Below are positions 15,580-22,323 of a stretch of DNA of 35,093 nt, in pieces. The stretch covers positions 1-35,093 of the forward strand of contig JABZKD010000007.1 of assembly GCA_015257455.1 (NCBI GenBank), written 5' to 3'. This DNA comes from Nanosynbacter sp. (GTDB lineage: Bacteria; Patescibacteriota; Saccharimonadia; Saccharimonadales; Saccharimonadaceae). Numbering within the stretch: the stretch's first letter is position 1; every line of letters starts with the position of its first letter. The notes under the pieces are model-generated. The model did not search any database and had not been told where the DNA came from. It was given only the letters and a program-made list of their open reading frames with translations. A program made the position numbers and the translations under genes.

Positions 15580-16587
15580 ATGGCAATCGAGCGAGTTATC
15601 GACAATATATCGCACGAGGAGGATCAGGAAGAGCAAGCAGTAGAAGTCAGTCTTCGCCCAACTAATTTTGCCGAGTATATCGGCCAGGAGCGCTTGAAAA
15701 AGAACCTGAAGATCGCTATCGCGGCGGTGAAAAAACGTAATGACGGGACTACTTTGGACCACGTCCTACTTTATGGTCCACCAGGTCTCGGTAAAACTAC
15801 TATGGCTAATGTCATCGCCCACGAACTTGGTTCCAATCTGCGCGTCACCTCTGGTCCGGCTATCGAGCGTGCTGGAGATCTCGCCTCTATCCTTACTAAT
15901 CTCCAAAATGGTGATGTGCTATTTATTGATGAGATTCATCGTCTGCGTCGCGCCGTGGAAGAAATTCTTTATTCCGCCATGGAAGATTACAAACTCGACA
16001 TCGTCATCGGTAAGGGTCCGGCTGCCCGTTCGGTACGTCTCGACCTACCACACTTTACCGTAATCGGCGCCACCACTCGTACTGGTTCTTTGGCTGGTCC
16101 ACTTCGCGATCGCTTCGGGATCACACATCGTCTCGAATATTACAATGAATCAGAAATCGGTCAAATTATTACCCGTACCGCTAATATTCTCGGCACGGAA
16201 ATTTCCGAAGAAGCTACGGCTACCCTAGCTGCCCGCTCTCGTCTCACACCGCGTATTGCTAATCGTCTGATGAAGCGCGTACGGGATTTTGCTGACGTTC
16301 ATGGTGATGGCTCAGTCGACCTGGACATTGCTACACGGGCTCTCGGTCTCATGGAAATCGATTCGCTTGGTCTTGATCCGGCTGACCGTAATATGTTGCA
16401 GCTAATGCTCGATAATTATGGTAACCGCCCCGTTGGCCTCACTACTATTGCCGCCCTGACCGGTGATGAAGCCACTACAATTGAAGACTATTACGAACCA
16501 TTTTTGATTCAACTTGGCTTCATTGAAAAGACTCCGCGCGGACGCATTGTCACCGAAAAAGCCAAGCGCCACCTCGCTTCTCTCTAA
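15580..16587 (+). CDS. ruvB: Holliday junction branch migration ATPase RuvB
   Basis: The AAA+ motor of the RuvAB complex. The 335-residue protein has Walker A GPPGLGKTT (66-74), Walker B DEIH (117-120), sensor and arginine-finger region GATTRTGSLAGPLRDRFG, and the C-terminal winged helix ending near TEKAKRHL. Length is typical. GGAGG precedes the ATG. It is not linked to ruvA or ruvC. Confidence 0.97.
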   Translation: MAIERVIDNISHEEDQEEQAVEVSLRPTNFAEYIGQERLKKNLKIAIAAVKKRNDGTTLDHVLLYGPPGLGKTTMANVIAHELGSNLRVTSGPAIERAGDLASILTNLQNGDVLFIDEIHRLRRAVEEILYSAMEDYKLDIVIGKGPAARSVRLDLPHFTVIGATTRTGSLAGPLRDRFGITHRLEYYNESEIGQIITRTANILGTEISEEATATLAARSRLTPRIANRLMKRVRDFADVHGDGSVDLDIATRALGLMEIDSLGLDPADRNMLQLMLDNYGNRPVGLTTIAALTGDEATTIEDYYEPFLIQLGFIEKTPRGRIVTEKAKRHLASL

Positions 16588-16603
16588 TTACCTGAAAATA
16601 TGT

Positions 16604-16609
16604 TATAAT
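16604..16609 (+). promoter_or_regulatory. -10 box of the 16634 gene
   Basis: TG-extended TATAAT. It leaves a leader of about 18 bases containing AGGGAAG. Confidence 0.6.
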
Positions 16610-16633
16610 ATAACTAATTTAACAGGGAAGCGT

Positions 16634-17512
16634 ATGAAGCAGAAAAATTATAATCCAAAATTGGGCATTTCTCTTGAGGTTGGCGAGCGAATTGTTCTCG
16701 AAATTAAACGTACTAAAATTATTCCAATTTTAATCTTTGCCGGAGCTTGTCTAGCTAGCATTTTGCTTTTTGCTCTCTATATTTTGATTAATGCTGGTAA
16801 TTCTTTCGTCTTCGCACTCGATGCCAGTGGTCGCGCTTTCTTCCTCTTGGTTATCGCGATTGTGCTTGGTACAGTCTGGATTGCAACCTTGATTAGTCTT
16901 AATGTTTATACCACCAACAAGCTTTTTGTCACTAATAAGCGCCTCATTCAACGTGTCGCCAATTCGCTTTTTGACACCGCGATGAATGTAATTGACTTAG
17001 TTTCCGTCGAAGACGTATCCTTTAAGCAAGCTGGCCTTTTTGAGCATCTCTTCGAAGTGGGTACTCTCCGCATGTCGACTATCGGCGATGAAACTACTTA
17101 TGTTTTCAAATATCTTGACACGCCTACCGACGAGCTTGAGACTATTACTCATTATGTGCATATCGAAAAAGGTGAAATTCCTGCCGATGATGAGTGTGAA
17201 GTCCCCGCTGACACCGACAAAAAATCACTTTCCGAAATTTTAGCCGCTAAGAAAAACCAAAAACCTGAAGCCAAGCCAGAAACTGCTACCCCAAACACCA
17301 TCCATATCGATCATCGCACCCGTCAAGCCGAAGTGGCTTCCTCGCCGGTTTCCGAAAATGCCCCTGAGACTAAAACAGAAAATACTGAATTAGCGACCAC
17401 TGCAGAGGAAACGGAAATCGTAGAATCTGTAGACGCTACAGAAGCTTCAGTGGCTCCAAAAACCCCAGATACTTCTTCTGATACCTTAAATGTCCCAAAT
17501 CTCGGAAATTAA
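16634..17512 (+). CDS. Membrane protein with bacterial PH-like domain
   Basis: The frame is open from 16514 inside ruvB, but the sensible start is the ATG at 16634 (MKQKNYNPKLGI), after the -10 box, giving 292 residues. Two transmembrane helices (about 29-52 and 68-90) are followed by a bPH2/DUF304-like domain (about 92-165), recognised by TTNKLFVTNKRLIQR and the SVEDVSFKQAGLFEHLFEVGTL stretch. Residues about 180-292 are acidic, Thr/Pro/Glu-rich and probably disordered. Related proteins are common small membrane proteins of unknown role. The assignment is by motif memory and is moderately sure. Confidence 0.8.
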   Translation: MKQKNYNPKLGISLEVGERIVLEIKRTKIIPILIFAGACLASILLFALYILINAGNSFVFALDASGRAFFLLVIAIVLGTVWIATLISLNVYTTNKLFVTNKRLIQRVANSLFDTAMNVIDLVSVEDVSFKQAGLFEHLFEVGTLRMSTIGDETTYVFKYLDTPTDELETITHYVHIEKGEIPADDECEVPADTDKKSLSEILAAKKNQKPEAKPETATPNTIHIDHRTRQAEVASSPVSENAPETKTENTELATTAEETEIVESVDATEASVAPKTPDTSSDTLNVPNLGN

Positions 17513-17521
17513 AATCCGCAT

Positions 17522-17552
17522 AAAAATAGTTCCCAAATGGAACTATTTTTTT
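17522..17552 (+). terminator. Terminator after the PH-domain gene
   Basis: AAAAATAGTTCC pairs perfectly with GGAACTATTTTT around a five-base loop, followed by more T. Its A/T flanks would also allow termination of ruvA on the minus strand. Confidence 0.85.
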
Positions 17553-17609
17553 CAAATAATCTTTCACTTCAATGGCTTTTGTTTTAGCTTTTCTGCGCTC
17601 ACCTTTTTG

Positions 17610-18182
17610 TTAACGATTTTTTAACGCCAGGCGAATCTGATCTTCCACTGACAAATCTGTATCAATTTCTTTTAATGCCTCAGTCGCTTCTTTCAGATTA
17701 AATCCGAGTGCCATTAGGGCGTCCAAGGCCTCATTATTTTCTGGCTTCTTCGTCTGGATTTCCGCACCTGTGTAATGACTTGGCAATCCTACCTTATCTT
17801 TTAGATCTACGATTACGCGCTCGGCCGATTTTTTCCCCACGCCGCTCGCCTTACTAATAAAACCGCTATCTGCGTTAGCGATGGCATTACGCACTTCTTC
17901 CGGCGTTCCCAGAGAGAGAATCGCCATACCAGCTTTCGGGCCAATCCCATTCACGGAAATTAGCATTTCAAAAATCTTCTTCGCCATCAAAGTAGTGAAA
18001 CCATAGAGATCCTCTGAAGTCTCGCGTACTGCGTGATAAGTGTAAAATTTCTTAGTTTCCCCCACATTAATCTCTTCAAAATCAATTGCTGAAAGATTCA
18101 CTTCGTAACCCACGCCATGCACATCTACAATAATCTGCCCGGTGAATTTTTCCGCAATCGTACCTTCTACGTGTGCTATCAT
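17610..18182 (-). CDS. ruvA: Holliday junction DNA helicase subunit RuvA
   Basis: Binds four-way junctions and loads RuvB. The 190-residue protein has the N-terminal OB domain (MIAHVEGTIAEKF...VDVHGVGYEV), two helix-hairpin-helix motifs (SVNGIGPKAGMAIL and SGVGKKSAERVIVDL), and the C-terminal RuvB-binding domain (about 140-190, ALMALGFNLKEATEAL). Length is typical. A minus-strand TAAAAT at 18189-18194 lies six bases from the ATG, so it is predicted leaderless. Its promoter follows directly on the tRNA terminator. Confidence 0.96.
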   Translation of the reverse strand: MIAHVEGTIAEKFTGQIIVDVHGVGYEVNLSAIDFEEINVGETKKFYTYHAVRETSEDLYGFTTLMAKKIFEMLISVNGIGPKAGMAILSLGTPEEVRNAIANADSGFISKASGVGKKSAERVIVDLKDKVGLPSHYTGAEIQTKKPENNEALDALMALGFNLKEATEALKEIDTDLSVEDQIRLALKNR

Positions 18183-18188
18183 GTAACT

Positions 18189-18194
18189 ATTTTA
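18189..18194 (-). promoter_or_regulatory. -10 box of ruvA, leaderless
   Basis: Minus-strand TAAAAT with a six-base gap to the ATG at 18182. Confidence 0.55.
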
Positions 18195-18201
18195 CCATAA
18201 G

Positions 18202-18222
18202 AAAAAACGGCTCATCGCCGTT
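18202..18222 (-). terminator. Terminator of the tRNA-Ser / tRNA-Met(Ile) unit
   Basis: On the minus strand ACGGC pairs with GCCGT and is followed by TTTTTT, 13 bases past the last tRNA. Confidence 0.75.
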
Positions 18223-18235
18223 CCATAATTTCATT

Positions 18236-18312
18236 TGGTAGTACCGACTGGGATTGAACCAGTGACCTTAGGCTTATGAGTCCTACGCTCTAACCAGCTG
18301 AGCTACGGTACC
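18236..18312 (-). tRNA. tRNA with anticodon CAU (elongator Met or Ile2)
   Basis: 77-nt minus-strand cloverleaf with CCA encoded, acceptor GGTACCG/CGGTACT (G1-U72 wobble), and anticodon loop CTCATAA giving CAU. It is not an initiator: there is no 1-72 mismatch and no run of three G-C pairs next to the anticodon loop. The closing pair of the anticodon stem is an A-G mismatch (positions 31 and 39). Since TilS is encoded nearby, this could be tRNA-Ile2, whose C34 becomes lysidine. Sequence alone does not settle Met versus Ile. Confidence 0.93.
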
Positions 18313-18318
18313 ACTTTC

Positions 18319-18404
18319 TGGCGGAAGGGACAGGATTCGAACCTGCGAAGCGTTAACTTGCCGGTTTTCAAGACCGGTGCCATCAACCACTCGGCCACCC
18401 TTCC
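18319..18404 (-). tRNA. tRNA-Ser (anticodon UGA)
   Basis: 86-nt minus-strand tRNA with a long variable arm, acceptor GGAAGGG/CCCTTCC, G73 and encoded CCA. The anticodon stem CCGGT/ACCGG closes a CTTGAAA loop, giving UGA. It lies six bases upstream of the CAU tRNA, so both come from one precursor. A minus-strand TG-extended TATGAT at 18412-18417 is the likely promoter. Confidence 0.96.
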
Positions 18405-18411
18405 ACTAACT

Positions 18412-18417
18412 ATCATA
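18412..18417 (-). promoter_or_regulatory. -10 box of the tRNA-Ser/Met unit
   Basis: Minus-strand TATGAT with TG one base upstream, eight bases before the tRNA-Ser 5' end. Confidence 0.5.
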
Positions 18418-18473
18418 CCAGAAAAATTCTTCCCCGTAAAGTGAAAAATCTCCCGCGAAGGCTCCTTCTAAAA

Positions 18474-19175
18474 TTAAGCTGCGTTAGTGAAGACGTTAAT
18501 TACGTCATCGAGATCATCTACGGCATCCAGCAGTTTGTCTACTTTTTCCGCATCTGTCTCGCTCACCTCTACGGTGTTATTTGGCAAATATTTGAGTTCG
18601 GCAGAATCTACGTTGAGACCAGCGTCGATCAAATTCTTACGTACTTTCATCAAATCTGTTGGTTCGGTAATAATTTCGATGCCATCTTCCGTTTCATTGG
18701 CATCTTCTGCACCAGCATCTAGGGCAGTCATTAGTGCATCTTCACCCTTATCTTCGATGAAAATTACACCCTTACGTGCAAATTGGAACATCACAGATCC
18801 AGGATCAGCCATGCGTCCGCCGTTCTTTGAAAGCGCATTACGCACTTCTGGCATAGTACGATTTTTATTATCGGTAGCAATCTCGATAATCAAACCAATC
18901 CCGGCCGGGCCGTAGGCTTCGTAGGTTTCTTCAATCAAAGCTGCGGCGTTTTTATCGGCGGCACGAGCAATCGCACGTTCGATGTTCGCCTTTGGCATAT
19001 TGGCCTTGCGAGCTTTTTCTAATACCATCGCAAGAGATGGATTCATCGTTGGGTCGGCACCGGCACGCGCAGCAATGGCGATTTGGTTACCAATTTTGGT
19101 GAAGGCGGCACCACGTTTCGCATCAACGATTGCTTTTTGGCGCTTTGTGGTTGCCCATTTACTATGTCCAGACAT
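18474..19175 (-). CDS. YebC/PmpR family protein
   Basis: The 233-residue protein begins MSGHSKWATTKRQKAIVDAKRG, the unmistakable family N-terminus, and keeps AYGPAGIGLIIEIATDNKNRT and the GSVMFQF segment. YebC-type proteins were long called transcription regulators; recent work assigns some of them a role in helping ribosomes pass proline stretches. I cannot tell which applies. Upstream are AAGGGG and a minus-strand TATAAT at 19213-19218, giving a leader of about 30 bases. The tRNA pair follows downstream. Confidence 0.94.
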   Translation of the reverse strand: MSGHSKWATTKRQKAIVDAKRGAAFTKIGNQIAIAARAGADPTMNPSLAMVLEKARKANMPKANIERAIARAADKNAAALIEETYEAYGPAGIGLIIEIATDNKNRTMPEVRNALSKNGGRMADPGSVMFQFARKGVIFIEDKGEDALMTALDAGAEDANETEDGIEIITEPTDLMKVRKNLIDAGLNVDSAELKYLPNNTVEVSETDAEKVDKLLDAVDDLDDVINVFTNAA

Positions 19176-19238
19176 AAAAACCCCTTATTTTTCCTAATAA
19201 TAACTTTGTATTATTATAACATTTTTCCAAAAAAGCAA

Positions 19239-19263
19239 AAGGGGCGCAAATCTTGCGCCCCTT
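19239..19263 (-). terminator. Terminator of the 19271-19717 gene
   Basis: A perfect 11-bp stem, AAGGGGCGCAA with TTGCGCCCCTT, with a three-base loop. On the minus strand it is followed by TTTGCTTTTTT. It separates this gene from the YebC-family gene. Confidence 0.85.
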
Positions 19264-19270
19264 AAATTTC

Positions 19271-19717
19271 CTAGCCTGCTTCGCTTTCTTGAATTAAGTT
19301 ATCTCTTAGTTCTTCAAATTTCGCCCTTACCGTTGGAATTTTGGTCTCTGTTGCCACTGGTTCAAAATTTCGCATCGGCCAAAACTTCTCCAAGGTCTCT
19401 CGAAATAATTTCGTAGTATCATTGAAGCTATTGATGTAGTTGTCGAATTCTTCAACTGTCCACGCGACAGATTCCATACTGTGGTAAGTTTTCTGCACTC
19501 GATGACTGTGCGCAGTGGATTGACATTGATTGAAAAGACCTCTCTCCATATCGTTAATCAGCCTCAAGATATTGCTCTGATAAGAATTGCCCTTCCTGTC
19601 CTGACCGATCAGTATACTCTGGGCTTTTACCACGAGCTCCATTTTGTCAATTCTTTCATTCAACGTCAATGTGATTTCATCGGACATTTTTTGTAATTTA
19701 CATCTGTCAAAATACAT
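19271..19717 (-). CDS. Hypothetical soluble protein
   Basis: I do not recognise this 148-residue protein. It has no signal peptide or membrane span and is predicted mostly helical, with a coiled-coil-like stretch at about 12-60 (LNERIDKMELVVKAQSIL...LRLINDMERGLF) and a Trp-containing middle (VAWTVEEFDNYINSF). A Shine-Dalgarno-like GAGGGG precedes the ATG at 19717, and a minus-strand TATAAT lies at 19759-19764. With the next gene it forms a small accessory pair whose codon choice looks more A/T-rich than the neighbours. Confidence 0.7.
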   Translation of the reverse strand: MYFDRCKLQKMSDEITLTLNERIDKMELVVKAQSILIGQDRKGNSYQSNILRLINDMERGLFNQCQSTAHSHRVQKTYHSMESVAWTVEEFDNYINSFNDTTKLFRETLEKFWPMRNFEPVATETKIPTVRAKFEELRDNLIQESEAG

Positions 19718-19764
19718 AATTTTCCCCTCTTTCTGTAAAATAAACAGGCTACCTCTATATTATA

Positions 19765-20529
19765 TCACATTTTATAATTTTTTACCTCTTTTGCACCATA
19801 TTCCATTAGTTTGTCAAAATCACGATATTCATAATAATACTCTCGCAATTTATCTCTTAATGCTTGAAATTCCGGATAGCTTGCATCCGGTAGAGTCATA
19901 ATTGGTTTCCAAGATTCATCAAGTAATGCGGTTAAGGATTCTTTCAGAATATAATATTCTCCTCTCGAAAGGCTAGAAACCACAGAATCTGGATTTTCTC
20001 GATAATAGTAATTCGTCTGAAAATGCATTAACTCATGTAAAATTCCATCAAGTGGCATCCCCCATAATTCATTATCAATTTTCGCATAGGTGAAAATCAC
20101 TCCCTCCTCATAATAAACGATCATCGCTGGAAAAGTCGTAATCAAGAATAATAAGTCCTCACTCGGCGATACTGCATCTGGTGAAATTTTATGAATTTCC
20201 TTAGCGCGATTTTTTGCACAATCTTTAATTGCTAGGGGATGCTCCGTCACTTCTTCGAGTCGTCTAATCGCTAACTCAAATTTTTCATTTAGTTCATCAC
20301 TCATGATTTGTCTAAATCGTTCCGGCGTCATCTCGATTCGTGCATTTCTTTCTTCGAGGTAGGGAATCAGGATCTTCTTCGCTTCCGAAAAATTTAACCC
20401 CATAATCTTTTCTGCTACCTCAATATCCTGAGTATCTTTTAACTTTTTTATTCCACCAAAATTATTCAGGGAGTTATACCAGTTATAGGCGTCTTGCGTA
20501 ATGTCATAAATTATCTTGTAGGTAACCAT
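19765..20529 (-). CDS. Putative zincin-like protein (HELMH motif)
   Basis: 254 residues with no signal or membrane segment. LDGILHELMHFQTNYYY contains HExxH (His165, Glu166, His169). About 28 residues on, LKESLTALLDE offers Glu197 as a third zinc ligand in the gluzincin pattern. The N-terminal third is charged and helical (about 35-110). No family name comes to mind. The body looks A/T-rich compared with the core genes, in line with an accessory gene. It may be a cytoplasmic peptidase or a toxin- or phage-like factor, but the neighbours do not say. Confidence 0.7.
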   Translation of the reverse strand: MVTYKIIYDITQDAYNWYNSLNNFGGIKKLKDTQDIEVAEKIMGLNFSEAKKILIPYLEERNARIEMTPERFRQIMSDELNEKFELAIRRLEEVTEHPLAIKDCAKNRAKEIHKISPDAVSPSEDLLFLITTFPAMIVYYEEGVIFTYAKIDNELWGMPLDGILHELMHFQTNYYYRENPDSVVSSLSRGEYYILKESLTALLDESWKPIMTLPDASYPEFQALRDKLREYYYEYRDFDKLMEYGAKEVKNYKM

Positions 20530-20585
20530 CTATTAACCCTAATATATCCTAGTCTATTTATTCCGTCTACCGATTTTCCTCTCCC

Positions 20586-20613
20586 TTGCAATATTCCTTA
20601 AAATCGCTAAAAT
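20586..20613 (+). promoter_or_regulatory. Promoter of the slipin gene
   Basis: TTGCAA (20586-20591), a 16-bp spacer, and TAAAAT (20608-20613). The -10 box overlaps an in-frame ATG at 20612, so that ATG cannot be the start. Confidence 0.65.
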
Positions 20614-20635
20614 GAAACTAAAAAGGAGAGTTGTT

Positions 20636-21376
20636 ATGTTAATTTTAATCTTAATTCTTGCTATTCTATTTGTGGTAATTCCAGGAATTCGTGTGGTTAA
20701 CCAATACGAGCGCGGTGTGGTTCAGCGCCTCGGTCGTTTTCGCCGTATCATGGAACCGGGTCTTCATGTAATTATCCCTTACATTGATACTATGCGCACC
20801 GTTGATGTCCGTACTACCCCGATGGATGTGCCGAAGCAAGAAGTTATTACTAAAGATAACGTTACGGTGAATGTCGATGCAGTGGTTTATTTCCGTGTGA
20901 TTGATGCGAAGAAGGCAGTCTTTGAAACCACTAATTACGCTTATGCCACTTCTACTTTTGCTCAAACTGCTTTGCGTGACGTTACCGGTAATTTCGATCT
21001 TGATGAACTACTCTCTAAGCGTGACAAAATTTCCAGCCAAATCAAGGAAATCGTTGACACTCAAACTGATAAATGGGGTATCGATATCGAAAATGTGAAA
21101 CTTCAAAACATTGAGCTACCTTCTGACATGAAGCGTGCTATGGCTAAACAAGCTGAAGCTGAACGTGAACGTCGCGCTGCGATTATTTCTGCGGAAGGTG
21201 AAAAAGCCTCGGCTGCCGCAGTGGCTGAAGCCGCCAATTTGCTAGCTCAGACTCCAGGCGGTCTCAATATTCGTACTCTCCAAACTCTCGAAAAAATCAG
21301 CACCGACCCATCCCAAAAGACCGTTATTCTTCTCCCTTCCGATCTCTCTGGTGGTTTGAAAAATCTTTTCAAATAA
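20636..21376 (+). CDS. Slipin / stomatin-like SPFH protein
   Basis: The start is the ATG at 20636 (MLILILILAILF), preceded by AAAAGGAGAG and downstream of the promoter, giving 246 residues. An N-terminal hydrophobic anchor (about 1-17) is followed by the SPFH/Band 7 domain: YERGVVQRLGRF, GLHVIIPYID, VRTTPMDVPKQEVITKDNVTVNVDAVVYFRV. A helical Ala/Glu-rich segment (AKQAEAERERRAAIISAEGEKASAAAVAEAA) is typical of stomatins, which form membrane rings or microdomains. Slipins often pair with an NfeD protein, but none is next to it here. Confidence 0.93.
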   Translation: MLILILILAILFVVIPGIRVVNQYERGVVQRLGRFRRIMEPGLHVIIPYIDTMRTVDVRTTPMDVPKQEVITKDNVTVNVDAVVYFRVIDAKKAVFETTNYAYATSTFAQTALRDVTGNFDLDELLSKRDKISSQIKEIVDTQTDKWGIDIENVKLQNIELPSDMKRAMAKQAEAERERRAAIISAEGEKASAAAVAEAANLLAQTPGGLNIRTLQTLEKISTDPSQKTVILLPSDLSGGLKNLFK

Positions 21377-21411
21377 GCCGAATAATCTGGTTAAAATCCG
21401 AAAGCAAAATA

Positions 21412-21441
21412 AAAAATAGCGTCTCATCTGGCGCTATTTTT
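21412..21441. terminator. Bidirectional terminator between slipin gene and tilS
   Basis: AAAAATAGCG pairs with CGCTATTTTT around a ten-base loop, with A and T flanks serving both converging genes. It overlaps the last codons of tilS. Confidence 0.75.
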
Positions 21442-22282
21442 CTTCGAACATAATGTAATTTTTTAGAATTGTCACAAAGTGATTCTTCGGTAAATTGAAT
21501 TTCTTGTGTGGCGCATAAGTTCTAATTGCGGCAAGAAAATCTACTAGTTGTTTTCGCGTCAAACTATAGCCGTGCATCAAGCAAATTTCTCTTAAAACTT
21601 CTAATGCCACTTTCTTATCGGCCGCAAGAAAAAGTTCTTTTTTTTGAAAATTTTTCCCCACTACGGTCTGCTTGGCTAATTCTGTCACTAATTTTTCGAT
21701 TTTTCCTCTGAGCTCGTTTTGCTTCTCAAACAACTCAATAATATCTGCTCGCGCCGTCTCGTCTAGTTTTGTCATTTTTTCTCGCACCCGATTGCGCAAA
21801 TAATCTGCTTCATAATTGGTTGGGTCCTGTCGAAAACATATTTTTTGTTCGCCAGCAAATTTCAGTACATCGCATTTCCACATTTTCGAAATAATAAAAG
21901 GTCGCACAAGTTCATCGCCATAAAAAGGCGTGAGTCCTCGCCAGCCGGTACCACGAATAAGATTAATTGCAATCGATTCCAGGACGTCGTCTAGATGGTG
22001 CGCAGTACAGAGAATGCCACCCTCTTTTTCTTGAATTGTTTTAAGAAATTCGTAGCGTTTCTTGCGTGCCAATTCCTCTGAAACTCCCTCTCCAAGCTCC
22101 AGCTTAGTTTCATAAAAATTCACTCCCAGTTCTTGGCATTTTTGGCGCACAAAATTCGCGTCCTCCGCACTAGATTTGCGGGTACCGTGGTCAATATGCA
22201 CTACGACGATATCGGCTTGTTTATACATGGCAAGAAGCGCCATTGAATCCACGCCACCCGAAACTGCCAAGATTAATTTCAT
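21434..22282 (-). CDS. tilS: tRNA(Ile)-lysidine synthetase TilS
   Basis: Converts C34 of tRNA-Ile2 (CAU) to lysidine using ATP and lysine, which lets it read AUA. The PP-loop SGGVDS is at residues 8-13 near the N-terminus, followed by VVHIDHGTR and LCTAHHLDDVLESIAINLIRGTGWRGL, all characteristic. At 282 residues it is a short form that keeps the catalytic domain and part of the tail but lacks the C-terminal domain of the 430-residue E. coli protein. A minus-strand TATAAT sits six bases upstream, so it is predicted leaderless, and the promoter faces that of lepA. Confidence 0.94.
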   Translation of the reverse strand: MKLILAVSGGVDSMALLAMYKQADIVVVHIDHGTRKSSAEDANFVRQKCQELGVNFYETKLELGEGVSEELARKKRYEFLKTIQEKEGGILCTAHHLDDVLESIAINLIRGTGWRGLTPFYGDELVRPFIISKMWKCDVLKFAGEQKICFRQDPTNYEADYLRNRVREKMTKLDETARADIIELFEKQNELRGKIEKLVTELAKQTVVGKNFQKKELFLAADKKVALEVLREICLMHGYSLTRKQLVDFLAAIRTYAPHKKFNLPKNHFVTILKNYIMFEEK

Positions 22283-22288
22283 GATTCT

Positions 22289-22317
22289 ATTATACTCTAT
22301 CTCATCTCTGTTATAAT
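22289..22317. promoter_or_regulatory. Face-to-face leaderless promoters of tilS and lepA
   Basis: A minus-strand TATAAT (22289-22294) and a plus-strand TATAAT (22312-22317) each lie six bases from their start codons. Only 17 bp separate them, so the -35 region of each falls on the -10 of the other. The whole intergenic space is 41 bp. Confidence 0.7.
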
Positions 22318-22323
22318 ATAGAC

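Noticed and set aside
16514..16633. N-terminal extension of the PH-domain protein into ruvB
   Set aside because: It overlaps ruvB in another frame and lies mostly upstream of the TATAAT at 16604-16609.
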